The notes: a model not told the origin generated them from the sequence alone. A stretch of DNA of 38,651 nucleotides from Saprospiraceae bacterium (GCA_020630525.1 JAHDBF010000002.1:23757-62407); one strand, 5' to 3'; shown: positions 17,079 to 25,133, counted from the stretch's first letter. A program made the numbers and translations.

Positions 17079-17624
17079 TCATATGATCAGTCCTGCCCTA
17101 GCAAGATTATAAAGATTCAATAAAAATCCCAATGTAAATATTATTCTTCCGACAATATCATAGTTAATATTCTTATTTGGACCATTTCTAAAATGCCCCA
17201 TAAAATTAGCTCCTAAAAATATCGCTCCAATTCCCAACGGAACTAAAAATGCAGAACTAGGAACACTATTAAACAACACCCAACCAATAGTTGAGAACGC
17301 AATGAAATATAAAATCTCAGGTAAACTGCTTGGCTTATTTTCCTCAGTTATTTCTATATTCTTATGCAGAGCTCGATCAAACAAAAACAATCTTGCACCA
17401 AAAGCACTAAAAACTAAAACCGAAATAAACAATTGTATTGACAAAGAAGTGATAAGGCCAATAGTAATTAATATTGGCACCCATACTGTCAATACAGTAA
17501 TAATTCGAAATGGCCAATATTTTAAATATGAACTAATATTCCCGTTACTAGGAAGCCACCATGACATATAGAGATTTGGAAACAATTCAGCAATCGGAGA
17601 AAACAACGATAATAAGAGTATCAT
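17079..17624 (-). CDS. Integral membrane protein of unknown function
   Basis: A 181-residue protein with about five hydrophobic helices (around residues 1-12, 38-60, 62-80, 105-125, 125-140 and 160-180) and short polar loops. No family motif is recognised. It follows the duplicated membrane protein by 12 bases on the same strand, so the two are almost certainly co-transcribed and may form one complex. The F-R-N-G-P-N-K-N-I-N-Y-D loop near residues 147-158 is the longest polar stretch. The start (ATG at 17624) gives a helix right at the N-terminus; no signal peptide cleavage site is evident. Confidence 0.65.
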   Translation of the reverse strand: MILLLSLFSPIAELFPNLYMSWWLPSNGNISSYLKYWPFRIITVLTVWVPILITIGLITSLSIQLFISVLVFSAFGARLFLFDRALHKNIEITEENKPSSLPEILYFIAFSTIGWVLFNSVPSSAFLVPLGIGAIFLGANFMGHFRNGPNKNINYDIVGRIIFTLGFLLNLYNLARAGLII

Positions 17625-17636
17625 ATTTATCTAAAT

Positions 17637-18920
17637 TTAGATCATCGGAATAGAGATAGCAATAGACAATAAAATCCAACCTGCCATAAATAATGGTTCT
17701 CCTACAGAATATACGATAGGATTAGGATTTACCTCATCATTAATCATCCAATAGTCTCCACGCTTTCGATTACCAAAAACTGTCTTTTGCCCCAAAATGA
17801 CCAAAATTGCTCCTGGAAATGCTAAGTATCTTGCGATGCCGCCATCATATCCGATGTTGAATGCAAGCGCAAGAAATAATAAGACAAACAACATTGAAAA
17901 TTTATTCTTCAATCCTGCATTTTTCTTATACAAAGCTGTCTGTATAAATATACCAGCAACTGTGGCTTGTAAAATACAATTTGCCAGCAATAATAATTTA
18001 CGTGTATCTATTTCTAAGATTGAATTATCAAAAGCCAAAAAACTAGACAAACCAAATAAAGTCCAAAAAGTAAAAAACGGTATTGGTGACTCAAACAATC
18101 TTCCAAAGTGCGCTCCGTCTGTTCCCATTCCAACATACTTACCGCCTTCATCATGTGCATAATCTATCATCATTACGATAGGCACCATTCCACATCCAGC
18201 TATAAATGCAAGTGCAGTTCTGAAATTAAAATAGAAAGGAATCCCATTTTCCAGTGTACCTGCATTCGTAGATGACATTCCTACCCAAAAAAGAAACCAC
18301 CCAAATATAAACAATGGTCCACCCATGTTATACACCACTGGATTGGGATTTGGTTTTCCCTCTGCTTCCCAAGCGTCTCCCATTTTTCTATTTTTCCATA
18401 ATATCTTCATTGATAATATAATAGAAATTGCACCTAGAAAACATAGTATAAATGAAGGAACTCCATTTCCAGTTGAGATACTTGATGCAATAGAAAGTCC
18501 AATCCAAGAAACTAAAAACAACATACTAAGCTTCTTCTTTTTACTAGCATTTCTAGTCATCACTGCATCTCCCATTGGTACTGAAGCAACTATACCTAGG
18601 ATAAGAGAAAAGACAAGTGCAATAATATTTGGAGTCTCAAACTCAGGTTTAAATCCTCCACTTGTTGGGAATAAATAAGAGACCGCAAATAATAACCAAC
18701 CAATTAGAAAAGCAATTGGAAATGGAAATGCAGCTTTTAATTCTTCTATTGGAATGACAACATTACCATTGTTTTTCCCTTTAAGTAACGCACGGGTATA
18801 TGCTGCAGAACCTTTTTCATCCCAAGTCCTATCAACATACCATACTCCACTAATAAGTGTAATAACTCCAGCTAATGACAATAATGATCGAGGACCAAAT
18901 TCAATAAAAATATCAGGCAT
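17637..18920 (-). CDS. Polytopic membrane protein with full-length internal duplication
   Basis: A 427-residue protein with about ten hydrophobic segments. Its two halves resemble each other: residues 127-216 and 337-424 share L-S-M-L-F, G-A-I-x-x-I-L, N-R-K-x-G-D-x-W, N-P-N-P-x-V-Y-x-x-G-x-P-L-F and G-W-x-L. Similarity continues more weakly upstream, where V-D-R-T-W-D-E-K-G near 29-37 lines up with I-D-Y-A-H-D-E-G-G near 252-260. This points to an ancient tandem duplication of a roughly 200-residue unit, as in transporters with inverted or parallel repeats. I recognise no named family. It is the first gene of a two-gene minus-strand unit. Confidence 0.7.
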   Translation of the reverse strand: MPDIFIEFGPRSLLSLAGVITLISGVWYVDRTWDEKGSAAYTRALLKGKNNGNVVIPIEELKAAFPFPIAFLIGWLLFAVSYLFPTSGGFKPEFETPNIIALVFSLILGIVASVPMGDAVMTRNASKKKKLSMLFLVSWIGLSIASSISTGNGVPSFILCFLGAISIILSMKILWKNRKMGDAWEAEGKPNPNPVVYNMGGPLFIFGWFLFWVGMSSTNAGTLENGIPFYFNFRTALAFIAGCGMVPIVMMIDYAHDEGGKYVGMGTDGAHFGRLFESPIPFFTFWTLFGLSSFLAFDNSILEIDTRKLLLLANCILQATVAGIFIQTALYKKNAGLKNKFSMLFVLLFLALAFNIGYDGGIARYLAFPGAILVILGQKTVFGNRKRGDYWMINDEVNPNPIVYSVGEPLFMAGWILLSIAISIPMI

Positions 18921-19310
18921 AATTTTGATGTATTATATTAATAAATAAAATATAAGCGCAAATTAATTTATTATTAATTTAGATGGAACAACAAAACAAC
19001 CCTGCGTGTCACCTGAAGTAAGTGTAGTAAAATAATCAGTTAAAAAAGTAACATATCGACTTATGTATCATAGTACATAATTGTTTTTTTTCGAAAGTCG
19101 AATTTTATAAATCAATAAAATCAATGTATTCCTTTTCATGCATAAAATTTGACATGAATAGTCTTAGCAAAAATGCCAATTACAAAAAACAAGACAATCT
19201 TTCAATTCTTACTTTACCCGACAGTATTGAATGGAAACTTAATGATTTAATATAGGAATTAGCTTAATTTTAGATTTGAATATTAAGAATTAAACCTTAA
19301 AAAAATCAAT
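18921..19310. other. 390-base intergenic region between divergent genes
   Basis: The region separates the minus-strand membrane gene pair from the plus-strand redox block. It holds an AT-rich start region for the former, a candidate -7 box for the latter (19271-19278), and a 33-codon open frame (19154-19255) whose predicted peptide contains L-P-D-S-I-E-W-K-L-N-D-L-I. That peptide could be a fragment of a lost gene, but I could not support it as a gene. I see no RNA structure or repeat. Confidence 0.5.
19271..19278 (+). promoter_or_regulatory. TAnnTTTG -7 box for the redox block
   Basis: TAGATTTG matches the Bacteroidota -7 consensus and lies 32 bases before the zinc-ribbon gene start, giving a leader of about 25 bases. 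A -33 TTG is not obvious. Confidence 0.38.
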
Positions 19311-19616
19311 ATGAATTTCTTTTCAAAATTATTTAAGCAAAAAAACAGCACCCCAAAACTGGATGAAGCTCAACTTGTAGATGCTGCTGTATGCCCCAAC
19401 TGTTGGGGAAAAATGGAATATGACAATCAATATATAGATTATGTAAAAGATCAAACAAAATCTAACATTAATCATGACAATACAGGGAAGAAAGCTTTTG
19501 TACAGCAATTTGTAGAAACACATGTTACAGGAATTCATCTCAAAAAAGATGGAGATCATCTATCTTGTCCAATGTGCAAAGGCAAATATAAAAAGGTAAG
19601 CAACAAAGCAAATTAA
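19311..19616 (+). CDS. Small zinc-ribbon protein
   Basis: A 101-residue cytosolic protein with two C-x2-C knuckles, Cys28/Cys31 (V-C-P-N-C-W-G-K) and Cys86/Cys89 (L-S-C-P-M-C-K-G-K), about 55 residues apart, which together would bind one zinc. Between them lies a mostly helical segment with several His residues. The N-terminus M-N-F-F-S-K-L-F-K could be an amphipathic helix. The partner or substrate is unknown. The stop codon is one base from the ATG of the MerA-like gene, so translation is probably coupled and a role with that flavoprotein is likely. Confidence 0.75.
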   Translation: MNFFSKLFKQKNSTPKLDEAQLVDAAVCPNCWGKMEYDNQYIDYVKDQTKSNINHDNTGKKAFVQQFVETHVTGIHLKKDGDHLSCPMCKGKYKKVSNKAN

Positions 19617-19617
19617 A

Positions 19618-20988
19618 ATGACAAAAGAATATGACTTAATAGTTATTGGCGCAGGATCTGGTGGATTAGTCGCTGCAACAACAGCACATAGAAAAGGACT
19701 TAAGACAGCGCTTATTGAAAAACATAAAATTGGTGGAGAATGTACGCATTTTGGTTGTGTTCCCAGTAAAGCATTAATAAATGCTGCTAAAGCATATCAT
19801 AGTATTTCTAAAATGGGTAAGCTAGGAATACAAGTTGAAAAACCAAAAGTAGATTTTAAATCTATAATGGAACAAGTCGACGATATTGTACAAGGTATTT
19901 ACAAACATGAAACTCCAGACATTTTTATAAACATGGGAATAGATGTTTTTGTGGATAACAATGGTGCTCAATTTTTAGACAATAATATGATATCCATTGG
20001 CAAAGATACTTTGTCTGCAAAAAACTATATCATATGTACTGGATCATCTCCAAGGCTCCCTAACATTAAAGGCATAGAAAAAGCATCAATATTACACAAT
20101 GAAAACTTTTGGGAATTAAGAAGTTTTCCAAAGAAAATTGTATTCATAGGTGGTGGTGTAATTTCTGTAGAGTTGGGACAAGCTCTTGCAAGGTTAGGAA
20201 CTGAAGTTATAATAATTGAACGTAATACTAGAATCTTAAAAGTGACTGATCCTGAGATTGGAGAATATCTAACTAATCAAATTATAGAAGAAGGCGTACA
20301 AATCATTTTTAATGCAACAATAAAAGAATTCGAAAGTGAAAATAATTTAGCTTATGAAATAGATGGGATCAAGCACAATATTTCTGCAGATCACTTCTTC
20401 TTTGCAACTGGAAGATCAGCAAATACAAATGGTATAAACTTAGAAAATGCAAATATTGAATTTGATCAAAGAGGGATAAAAACTAATGAATTCCTCCAAA
20501 CTACAAACCCCCATATTTATGCGTGTGGAGATGTAACTACACCATATAAGTTCACACATACTGCATCTCATCAAGCCAATATTTGTATTGACAATATAAT
20601 AAACGGAAATACAAAATCTAATGATCTCAGCATTTTACCTTGGGCGATATTTACAGAACCAGAAATTGGTCATGTCGGATTAACAGAATTAGAAGCAGAA
20701 GAAAAGTTTGGAAAAGAAAATTTAAAAATTTTCAAAGTAGAAGCAGCAATCGATCGATTTATTACCGATAGAAAAACAGGAGGATTATTAAAAGTAATAT
20801 TTGACAACAACGACTTAGTAGTAGGCGCAGAAGGAGTTGGCACACATGCTGGCGAGTGGATCCAATTTTTTACATTGGTAATTAAGAACAAAATCCCAGC
20901 ATCAAAAATGGCAGATACAATTTTTGCTTATCCAAGTTATTCGGAAATAGTAAAAAAAGTTTTTAGCAGATATTTAAGAAGTAAATAA
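19618..20988 (+). CDS. MerA-like FAD-dependent disulfide oxidoreductase
   Basis: A 456-residue class I pyridine nucleotide-disulfide oxidoreductase. An FAD motif G-A-G-S-G-G lies at 11-16, the redox disulfide is Cys42/Cys47 in G-G-E-C-T-H-F-G-C-V-P-S-K, the NAD(P)H motif G-G-G-V-I-S is near 178, and the dimerisation domain begins near 340. The C-terminal A-H-P motif that supplies the catalytic His of dihydrolipoamide dehydrogenase reads A-Y-P here, so it is not a normal Lpd. It also lacks the N-terminal heavy-metal domain and the C-terminal cysteine pair of true mercuric reductases. An uncharacterised small-disulfide or metal reductase is likely. It overlaps the next ATG by one base (TAATG). 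Confidence 0.82.
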   Translation: MTKEYDLIVIGAGSGGLVAATTAHRKGLKTALIEKHKIGGECTHFGCVPSKALINAAKAYHSISKMGKLGIQVEKPKVDFKSIMEQVDDIVQGIYKHETPDIFINMGIDVFVDNNGAQFLDNNMISIGKDTLSAKNYIICTGSSPRLPNIKGIEKASILHNENFWELRSFPKKIVFIGGGVISVELGQALARLGTEVIIIERNTRILKVTDPEIGEYLTNQIIEEGVQIIFNATIKEFESENNLAYEIDGIKHNISADHFFFATGRSANTNGINLENANIEFDQRGIKTNEFLQTTNPHIYACGDVTTPYKFTHTASHQANICIDNIINGNTKSNDLSILPWAIFTEPEIGHVGLTELEAEEKFGKENLKIFKVEAAIDRFITDRKTGGLLKVIFDNNDLVVGAEGVGTHAGEWIQFFTLVIKNKIPASKMADTIFAYPSYSEIVKKVFSRYLRSK

Positions 20989-21704
20989 TGGAAACCAACT
21001 ATAGTATCTCTGCAATCATAGTTGCGTATAACGAAGAGCTATTAATAGAAAACATCATTTTACAATTGAGAAATCAAGAATACGATGGAGATCTAGAAAT
21101 CATATTAGCAGATGGCGGCAGTAATGACAATACAGTTGAATTAGCCAAAAAAGAAAACATTTTAATTTCTACTTCGGCCAAAGGGAAAGCAAATCAAATG
21201 AATGCTGCGGTAAAGATTGCTTCTGGTGATATTATATTTTTTGTTCATGCAGATATGACTTTGGACAAAAACACAATATCAACCATTAATAAGCACATAA
21301 AAGATGGATATAATGGCGGCGGATTTGCAAATGAATTTGATGAAAATAATGAAAAAATCAAACGATTAGGAAATTGGTTTAATTTTAGAATTTTAGATAA
21401 AAGAGAACAATCAGACAAAGGCATATTTTATGGAGACAATGGCATTTTTGTAGAGAAATCTGTTTTCCAAAAATTAAATGGATTTAAAGAAATTCCAATA
21501 ATGGAAGACTACGATTTTTCACTAAGATTGAATCAAGACCATAGTACTATAAAAATCAGAAATCCGATAATCTTGGTATCTTCTCGTAGGCATATAAAAG
21601 CTGGGTTTTTAAAAACCAGATTACAATGGGTAATCATCAGGAAGTTATACAAATTAGGAATTTCACCCTTTACATTAGTAAAATGGTATAAAGACGTAAG
21701 ATGA
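20988..21704 (+). CDS. Family 2 glycosyltransferase, TIGR04283-like
   Basis: A 238-residue GT-A glycosyltransferase. It has I-V-A-Y-N-E-E (11-17), the L-A-D-G-G-S-N-D-N-T nucleotide-sugar loop (40-49), K-G-K-A-N-Q-M-N-A-A (65-74), the metal-binding H-A-D at 87-89 and the acceptor motif M-E-D-Y-D-F near 175. K-G-K-A-N-Q-M-N and H-A-D are the marks of TIGR04283, a family named for arsenosugar clusters. No arsenite methyltransferase (ArsM) or radical SAM ArsS is in this window, so an arsenosugar role is unsupported and another small-molecule glycoside is equally likely. Coupled to the MerA-like gene by a one-base overlap. Confidence 0.8.
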   Translation: METNYSISAIIVAYNEELLIENIILQLRNQEYDGDLEIILADGGSNDNTVELAKKENILISTSAKGKANQMNAAVKIASGDIIFFVHADMTLDKNTISTINKHIKDGYNGGGFANEFDENNEKIKRLGNWFNFRILDKREQSDKGIFYGDNGIFVEKSVFQKLNGFKEIPIMEDYDFSLRLNQDHSTIKIRNPIILVSSRRHIKAGFLKTRLQWVIIRKLYKLGISPFTLVKWYKDVR

Positions 21705-21759
21705 TATATCATCAATTAGTTAGTAAATATTTTTTAATCAAAATTAATATTAGATAATA

Positions 21760-22263
21760 ATGAACGAGCAAAATATAAAATACGGAATAGAAGGTCATCA
21801 AGCACCAGAATTGGCGACAGATATTCATTGGATAAATGGAGCCGGTCAAGAAATAGATCCTATCCAATTAAAAGATTACGAAAATAAATTTAAAGTAATA
21901 TATGCATTCCAATCATGGTGTCCAGGATGTCATAGCAGAGGCTTACCTTCTTTACAGAAAATGGTAAATGCATTAAATGGAAACGACAATGTTGTATTCT
22001 TTGCAATGCAAACTGTTTTCGAAGGTTTTAATGCGAACACAAAAGATAAGTTATTAGAAACACAAAATAAATACAATTTACAAATACCGTTTGGACACGA
22101 TATTGGCAACGACAAAACCAATAATAGGTCTAGCACAATGTATCACTATAGAACTGGTGGAACACCTTGGTTTATTTTGATTGATAAAAGCAATAGAGTT
22201 GTTTTTAATGATTTTCAATTGAATACCGAAAAAGCAATTGATTATTTAAAATCGGTAAAATAA
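21760..22263 (+). CDS. Thioredoxin-fold (TlpA/AhpC-TSA-like) protein
   Basis: A 167-residue thioredoxin-fold protein with the active site W-C-P-G-C (Cys54 and Cys57) after the strand K-V-I-Y-A-F. The cis-proline segment is G-T-P-W-F-I-L-I-D near 137-145. There is no signal peptide or lipobox, so it should act in the cytosol, unlike typical TlpA and ResA. The CPGC dithiol suggests disulfide exchange. The stop abuts the start of the glutaredoxin-like gene with no gap, so the two are likely made together. Confidence 0.78.
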   Translation: MNEQNIKYGIEGHQAPELATDIHWINGAGQEIDPIQLKDYENKFKVIYAFQSWCPGCHSRGLPSLQKMVNALNGNDNVVFFAMQTVFEGFNANTKDKLLETQNKYNLQIPFGHDIGNDKTNNRSSTMYHYRTGGTPWFILIDKSNRVVFNDFQLNTEKAIDYLKSVK

Positions 22264-22533
22264 ATGAAGGATAGAAAAAATGACATTTTACTCTACGGAG
22301 CAGACCGTTGCCACAAAACGGTATTTTATTTAGAACTTCTTGAAAGCAAAAATTTAGAATATACTTTTCTAGATGTAGAAAAAAATCTGAATGCAGCACA
22401 AGAGTTAAGAGCGATGTATTCAAGTGGGAAATTAAATTTTCCAACTTTAGTTATTCATGGAAAAAAATTAAGAAATCCATCAGTCAAAGACATAAATAAA
22501 TGGCTAGATAAAAAAGAAATTAAATCATGTTAG
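22264..22533 (+). CDS. Glutaredoxin-like protein, monothiol active site
   Basis: An 89-residue glutaredoxin-fold protein: beta strand D-I-L-L-Y-G, active-site segment R-C-H-K-T with a single cysteine at Cys16 (C-x-x-T instead of C-x-x-C), and the cis-Pro60 in N-F-P-T-L-V-I. The last residue is Cys89, which could serve as a resolving thiol. Monothiol glutaredoxins handle glutathione disulfides or iron-sulfur clusters; with no C-G-F-S motif, the cluster role is less likely. It lies two genes before selO, and glutaredoxin is a reported SelO AMPylation target in E. coli. Its 3' end overlaps the small GNAT gene by seven bases. Confidence 0.72.
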   Translation: MKDRKNDILLYGADRCHKTVFYLELLESKNLEYTFLDVEKNLNAAQELRAMYSSGKLNFPTLVIHGKKLRNPSVKDINKWLDKKEIKSC

Positions 22534-22814
22534 CATCCGATTATATATTTTCTCACAACAAGGAATCACAACAATTCATTCTTCAAATTGATAAAGAAAA
22601 CAGCGCAGTTATTGAATATACTTTAAGAGATAATATATTCTATTTAACACATTCTGAAGTACCATCCAACATGCGTGGAAAAGGGATTGGTAAGATATTG
22701 GTAGAAAAAACATTTGACTATATTGAACAACAAAATTCAAAAGCAAAAGCCATTTGTAGCTATATTAAAATGGTAGCAATGCGAAGCCAGAAATGGTCTA
22801 TAATAATTATATAA
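22527..22814 (+). CDS. Small GNAT protein (Acetyltransf_CG/YjdJ type), probable 3' frameshift
   Basis: A 95-residue short GNAT-fold protein with the acetyl-CoA loop M-R-G-K-G-I-G-K at residues 49-56 following V-P-S-N, typical of the small single-domain YjdJ/human GTLF3B group. The family normally ends with a C-x-F/Y segment and then a (K/R)-(H/x)-P-E-x motif. Here the frame instead runs into R-S-Q-K-W-S-I-I-I-I. Adding a single A near 22784 gives R-K-P-E-M-V-Y-N-N-Y-I-N-E-L and a stop about 20 bases into selO. That would restore the family end, so a one-base deletion or sequencing error close to the 3' end is likely. Confidence 0.75.
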   Translation: MLASDYIFSHNKESQQFILQIDKENSAVIEYTLRDNIFYLTHSEVPSNMRGKGIGKILVEKTFDYIEQQNSKAKAICSYIKMVAMRSQKWSIIII

Positions 22815-24392
22815 ATGAACTTAAATATAAAAGATAAATTCAATAAAGAATTGCCTGCAGATCCAGACAATTCTAATACTAGGAGACAAGTACATAACGC
22901 ATGTTTTTCATACGTTACACCTAGAAAACCATCTATGCCAAAACTCCTACACTACTCAGAAGAAATGGCAGCAAATATTGGCTTAGATTCTCAAGATGTT
23001 AAATCGTCAGATTTTTTAAAAGTATTTTCTGGCAATGAAGTAATGGAAAACACAAAGCCATACGCTATGTGTTATGGTGGTCATCAATTTGGACAATGGG
23101 CTGGGCAACTTGGAGATGGCCGAGCTATCAACCTTGCAGAAGTCGAACACAATGACAAGTCGTGGTCATTGCAACTCAAAGGTGCAGGAGCAACACCCTA
23201 CTCCAGAACGGCAGATGGATTCGCAGTACTGCGGTCTTCTATCAGAGAGCATCTATGTAGTGAAGCCATGTACCATCTTGGTGTACCGACAACGCGATCC
23301 TTATCATTAATGCTATCAGGAGATCAAGTGATGCGTGATATGATGTATGATGGAAATGCAGACTATGAAAAAGGAGCTATCGTTTGCAGAGCTGCAGAAT
23401 CGTTTATCAGATTCGGGAATTTTGAAATCCTTGCTAGTAGAGGCGAACTAGAAACACTAAAAAAATTGGCAGACTATACAATCAAAAATCACTTCTCAGA
23501 TATTCAACAAGAAGACAAATCTAAGTATTTAGATTTCTTTAGAGAAGTTACCAATAGAACACAAGAGATGATTGTACATTGGCAAAGAGTCGGATTTGTG
23601 CATGGAGTAATGAATACAGATAATATGTCAATCTTAGGATTAACCATCGATTTTGGACCATATGGTTGGCTGGAAGGCTATGAAGAAAATTGGACACCTA
23701 ATACAACGGATAGACAGATGCGTCGGTATCGTTTTGGCCATCAACCAAGCGTTGCCTTATGGAATTTAGTTAGATTGGCAAATGCAATATACCCTCTTGT
23801 AGAAGAGAGTAAAGGTTTTGAGGAAATCTTAAATCAATACCAAGTAAATTATCAACAAGCATACGCAGATATGATGATGTCAAAACTTGGATTAGAAAAT
23901 AAAGAAAATCTTAAAAAAGACTTGATTCCAAACCTTATCGAAGTATTGCAATTGAGTGAAACTGACATGACGATATTTTTTAGAAAATTGGCAGCATTCA
24001 CAAAAGAAGGAAATTCAAAAAATGAAGAGATAGATTTCTTAGCACTAATAAAAGATGCCTTTTACAATCCAGAAGAAATAAAAGATGAAGTATATCTTAA
24101 ATGGCAAAATTGGTTCGAATCATATAGACAACATTTGCAATTAGAATCACTGACTGATAATCAGCGTAAAACAAAAATGAATGCAGTCAATCCCAAATAT
24201 GTGCTTAGAAACTACATGGCACAATTGGCAATCGACGCAGCAGACAATGGCGATTATTCTGTGATTAATGAATTGCATACTTTATTAAAGAAACCATATC
24301 AAGAACAATTAGAAAATGAAAAATGGTTTGTTAAACGACCAGAATGGGCAAGACATAAAGTTGGTTGCTCGATGCTTTCATGTAGCTCATAG
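22815..24392 (+). CDS. selO: Protein adenylyltransferase SelO (UPF0061/YdiU)
   Basis: A 525-residue pseudokinase-fold enzyme that transfers AMP from ATP to Ser, Thr or Tyr of target proteins and is linked to redox control. Family features: G-G-H-Q-F-G-Q-W-A-G-Q-L-G-D-G-R-A at 88-104, L-K-G-A-G-x-T-P-Y-S-R at 121-131, T-D-N at 268-270 and the D-F-G-x-Y-G motif at 279-284 carrying the metal-binding Asp residues. The C-terminus ends G-C-S-M-L-S-C-S-S; eukaryotic SelO has selenocysteine near this end, replaced by cysteine here, as in other bacteria. The length suits a bacterial SelO. It is immediately adjacent to, and coupled with, the upstream GNAT and glutaredoxin-like genes. Confidence 0.93.
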   Translation: MNLNIKDKFNKELPADPDNSNTRRQVHNACFSYVTPRKPSMPKLLHYSEEMAANIGLDSQDVKSSDFLKVFSGNEVMENTKPYAMCYGGHQFGQWAGQLGDGRAINLAEVEHNDKSWSLQLKGAGATPYSRTADGFAVLRSSIREHLCSEAMYHLGVPTTRSLSLMLSGDQVMRDMMYDGNADYEKGAIVCRAAESFIRFGNFEILASRGELETLKKLADYTIKNHFSDIQQEDKSKYLDFFREVTNRTQEMIVHWQRVGFVHGVMNTDNMSILGLTIDFGPYGWLEGYEENWTPNTTDRQMRRYRFGHQPSVALWNLVRLANAIYPLVEESKGFEEILNQYQVNYQQAYADMMMSKLGLENKENLKKDLIPNLIEVLQLSETDMTIFFRKLAAFTKEGNSKNEEIDFLALIKDAFYNPEEIKDEVYLKWQNWFESYRQHLQLESLTDNQRKTKMNAVNPKYVLRNYMAQLAIDAADNGDYSVINELHTLLKKPYQEQLENEKWFVKRPEWARHKVGCSMLSCSS

Positions 24393-24440
24393 GCTTTATG
24401 TTAAATTTACTACATAGAACAAAACAATTTTTAAGAATCA

Positions 24441-25133
24441 ATGAAATATCCGAAAATTAAAACACCAAAATCGCAGGCGCTTGACTTAGCTCAGTTCAAA
24501 GAGATGGATTATTATACCGTAGAAAATTATAGCTTGCCGATAGAATTGATGATGGAAAATGCGGGATTGCAATTGGCAAATCTTGTGGCAAGTAACACTA
24601 CTAGTCATAATGAAACTATATTGATCGGCATAGGAAATGGGAATAACGGAGGAGGAGGATTAGTCGCAGCGAGAAGACTTGCTGCTTGGGGTTATAATGT
24701 ATATCTTGATATTAGTACAGAGATTTCAAAAGAGCTTCCAAAAAAACAATTGGATCGCGCATTGAAGTTTGGTGCCAAATCATCAATGATGTCGAATCCA
24801 TCAATTTGGGTGGACGCATATCTTGGGTTTTCACAAAGACTGCCTCTTGGAGATAACTTATCAAGTATCATATCCAAGGCAAATAATTGTACATCAAAGA
24901 AAATCTCCCTAGACATCCCTACAGGTTTCCTTGGTGATATATCTACAAACTATTTTAAAGCAGACATGGTTTTGAGTCTAGCAGCTTCAAAAAAAATACT
25001 CTATTCATTACCACAAAAAACCAAAATATTTATTTCGGACCTAGGCATTCCAAAAGAAATCTATGAAAAATTTGGCACTAAAATTCCTTCCTTTCATTTG
25101 AGTAATATGCTATTATTAGAAAGAAGCAATTAA
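24441..25133 (+). CDS. NAD(P)H-hydrate epimerase-like protein (YjeF N-terminal domain)
   Basis: A 230-residue protein of the YjeF_N family, which epimerises damaged NAD(P)HX. It has the N-terminal helix A-L-D-L-A-Q-F-K-E-M-D and E-N-A-G near residue 47, the nucleotide-binding G-N-G-N-N-G-G-G-G-L-V-A-A-R-R-L (about 70-85) and the active-site L-D-I-P-T-G near 156. Two points are odd: the usual G-N-N-G-G-D-G motif has Gly in place of Asp, and the V-D-A-x-F-G-T-G loop reads V-D-A-Y-L-G-F-S. There is no fused dehydratase domain (YjeF C-terminal). It may be a variant enzyme. It follows selO by 48 bases, probably the same transcript. Confidence 0.82.
   Translation: MKYPKIKTPKSQALDLAQFKEMDYYTVENYSLPIELMMENAGLQLANLVASNTTSHNETILIGIGNGNNGGGGLVAARRLAAWGYNVYLDISTEISKELPKKQLDRALKFGAKSSMMSNPSIWVDAYLGFSQRLPLGDNLSSIISKANNCTSKKISLDIPTGFLGDISTNYFKADMVLSLAASKKILYSLPQKTKIFISDLGIPKEIYEKFGTKIPSFHLSNMLLLERSN

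Noticed and set aside
19154-19255. A 33-codon open frame before the zinc-ribbon gene
   Set aside because: Too short to support without homology; the L-P-D-S-I-E-W-K-L-N segment could be a gene fragment, but I could not place it.
19618-20988. Mercury resistance operon
   Set aside because: No MerR, MerT or MerP, no N-terminal heavy-metal domain and no C-terminal cysteine pair.
20988-21704. Arsenosugar biosynthesis cluster
   Set aside because: Only the TIGR04283-like glycosyltransferase is present; no ArsM, ArsS or arsenite transporter appears in the window.
24360-24392. Selenocysteine in SelO
   Set aside because: The C-terminal codons encode ordinary cysteines (TGC, TGT) with a normal TAG stop; there is no in-frame TGA to read through.
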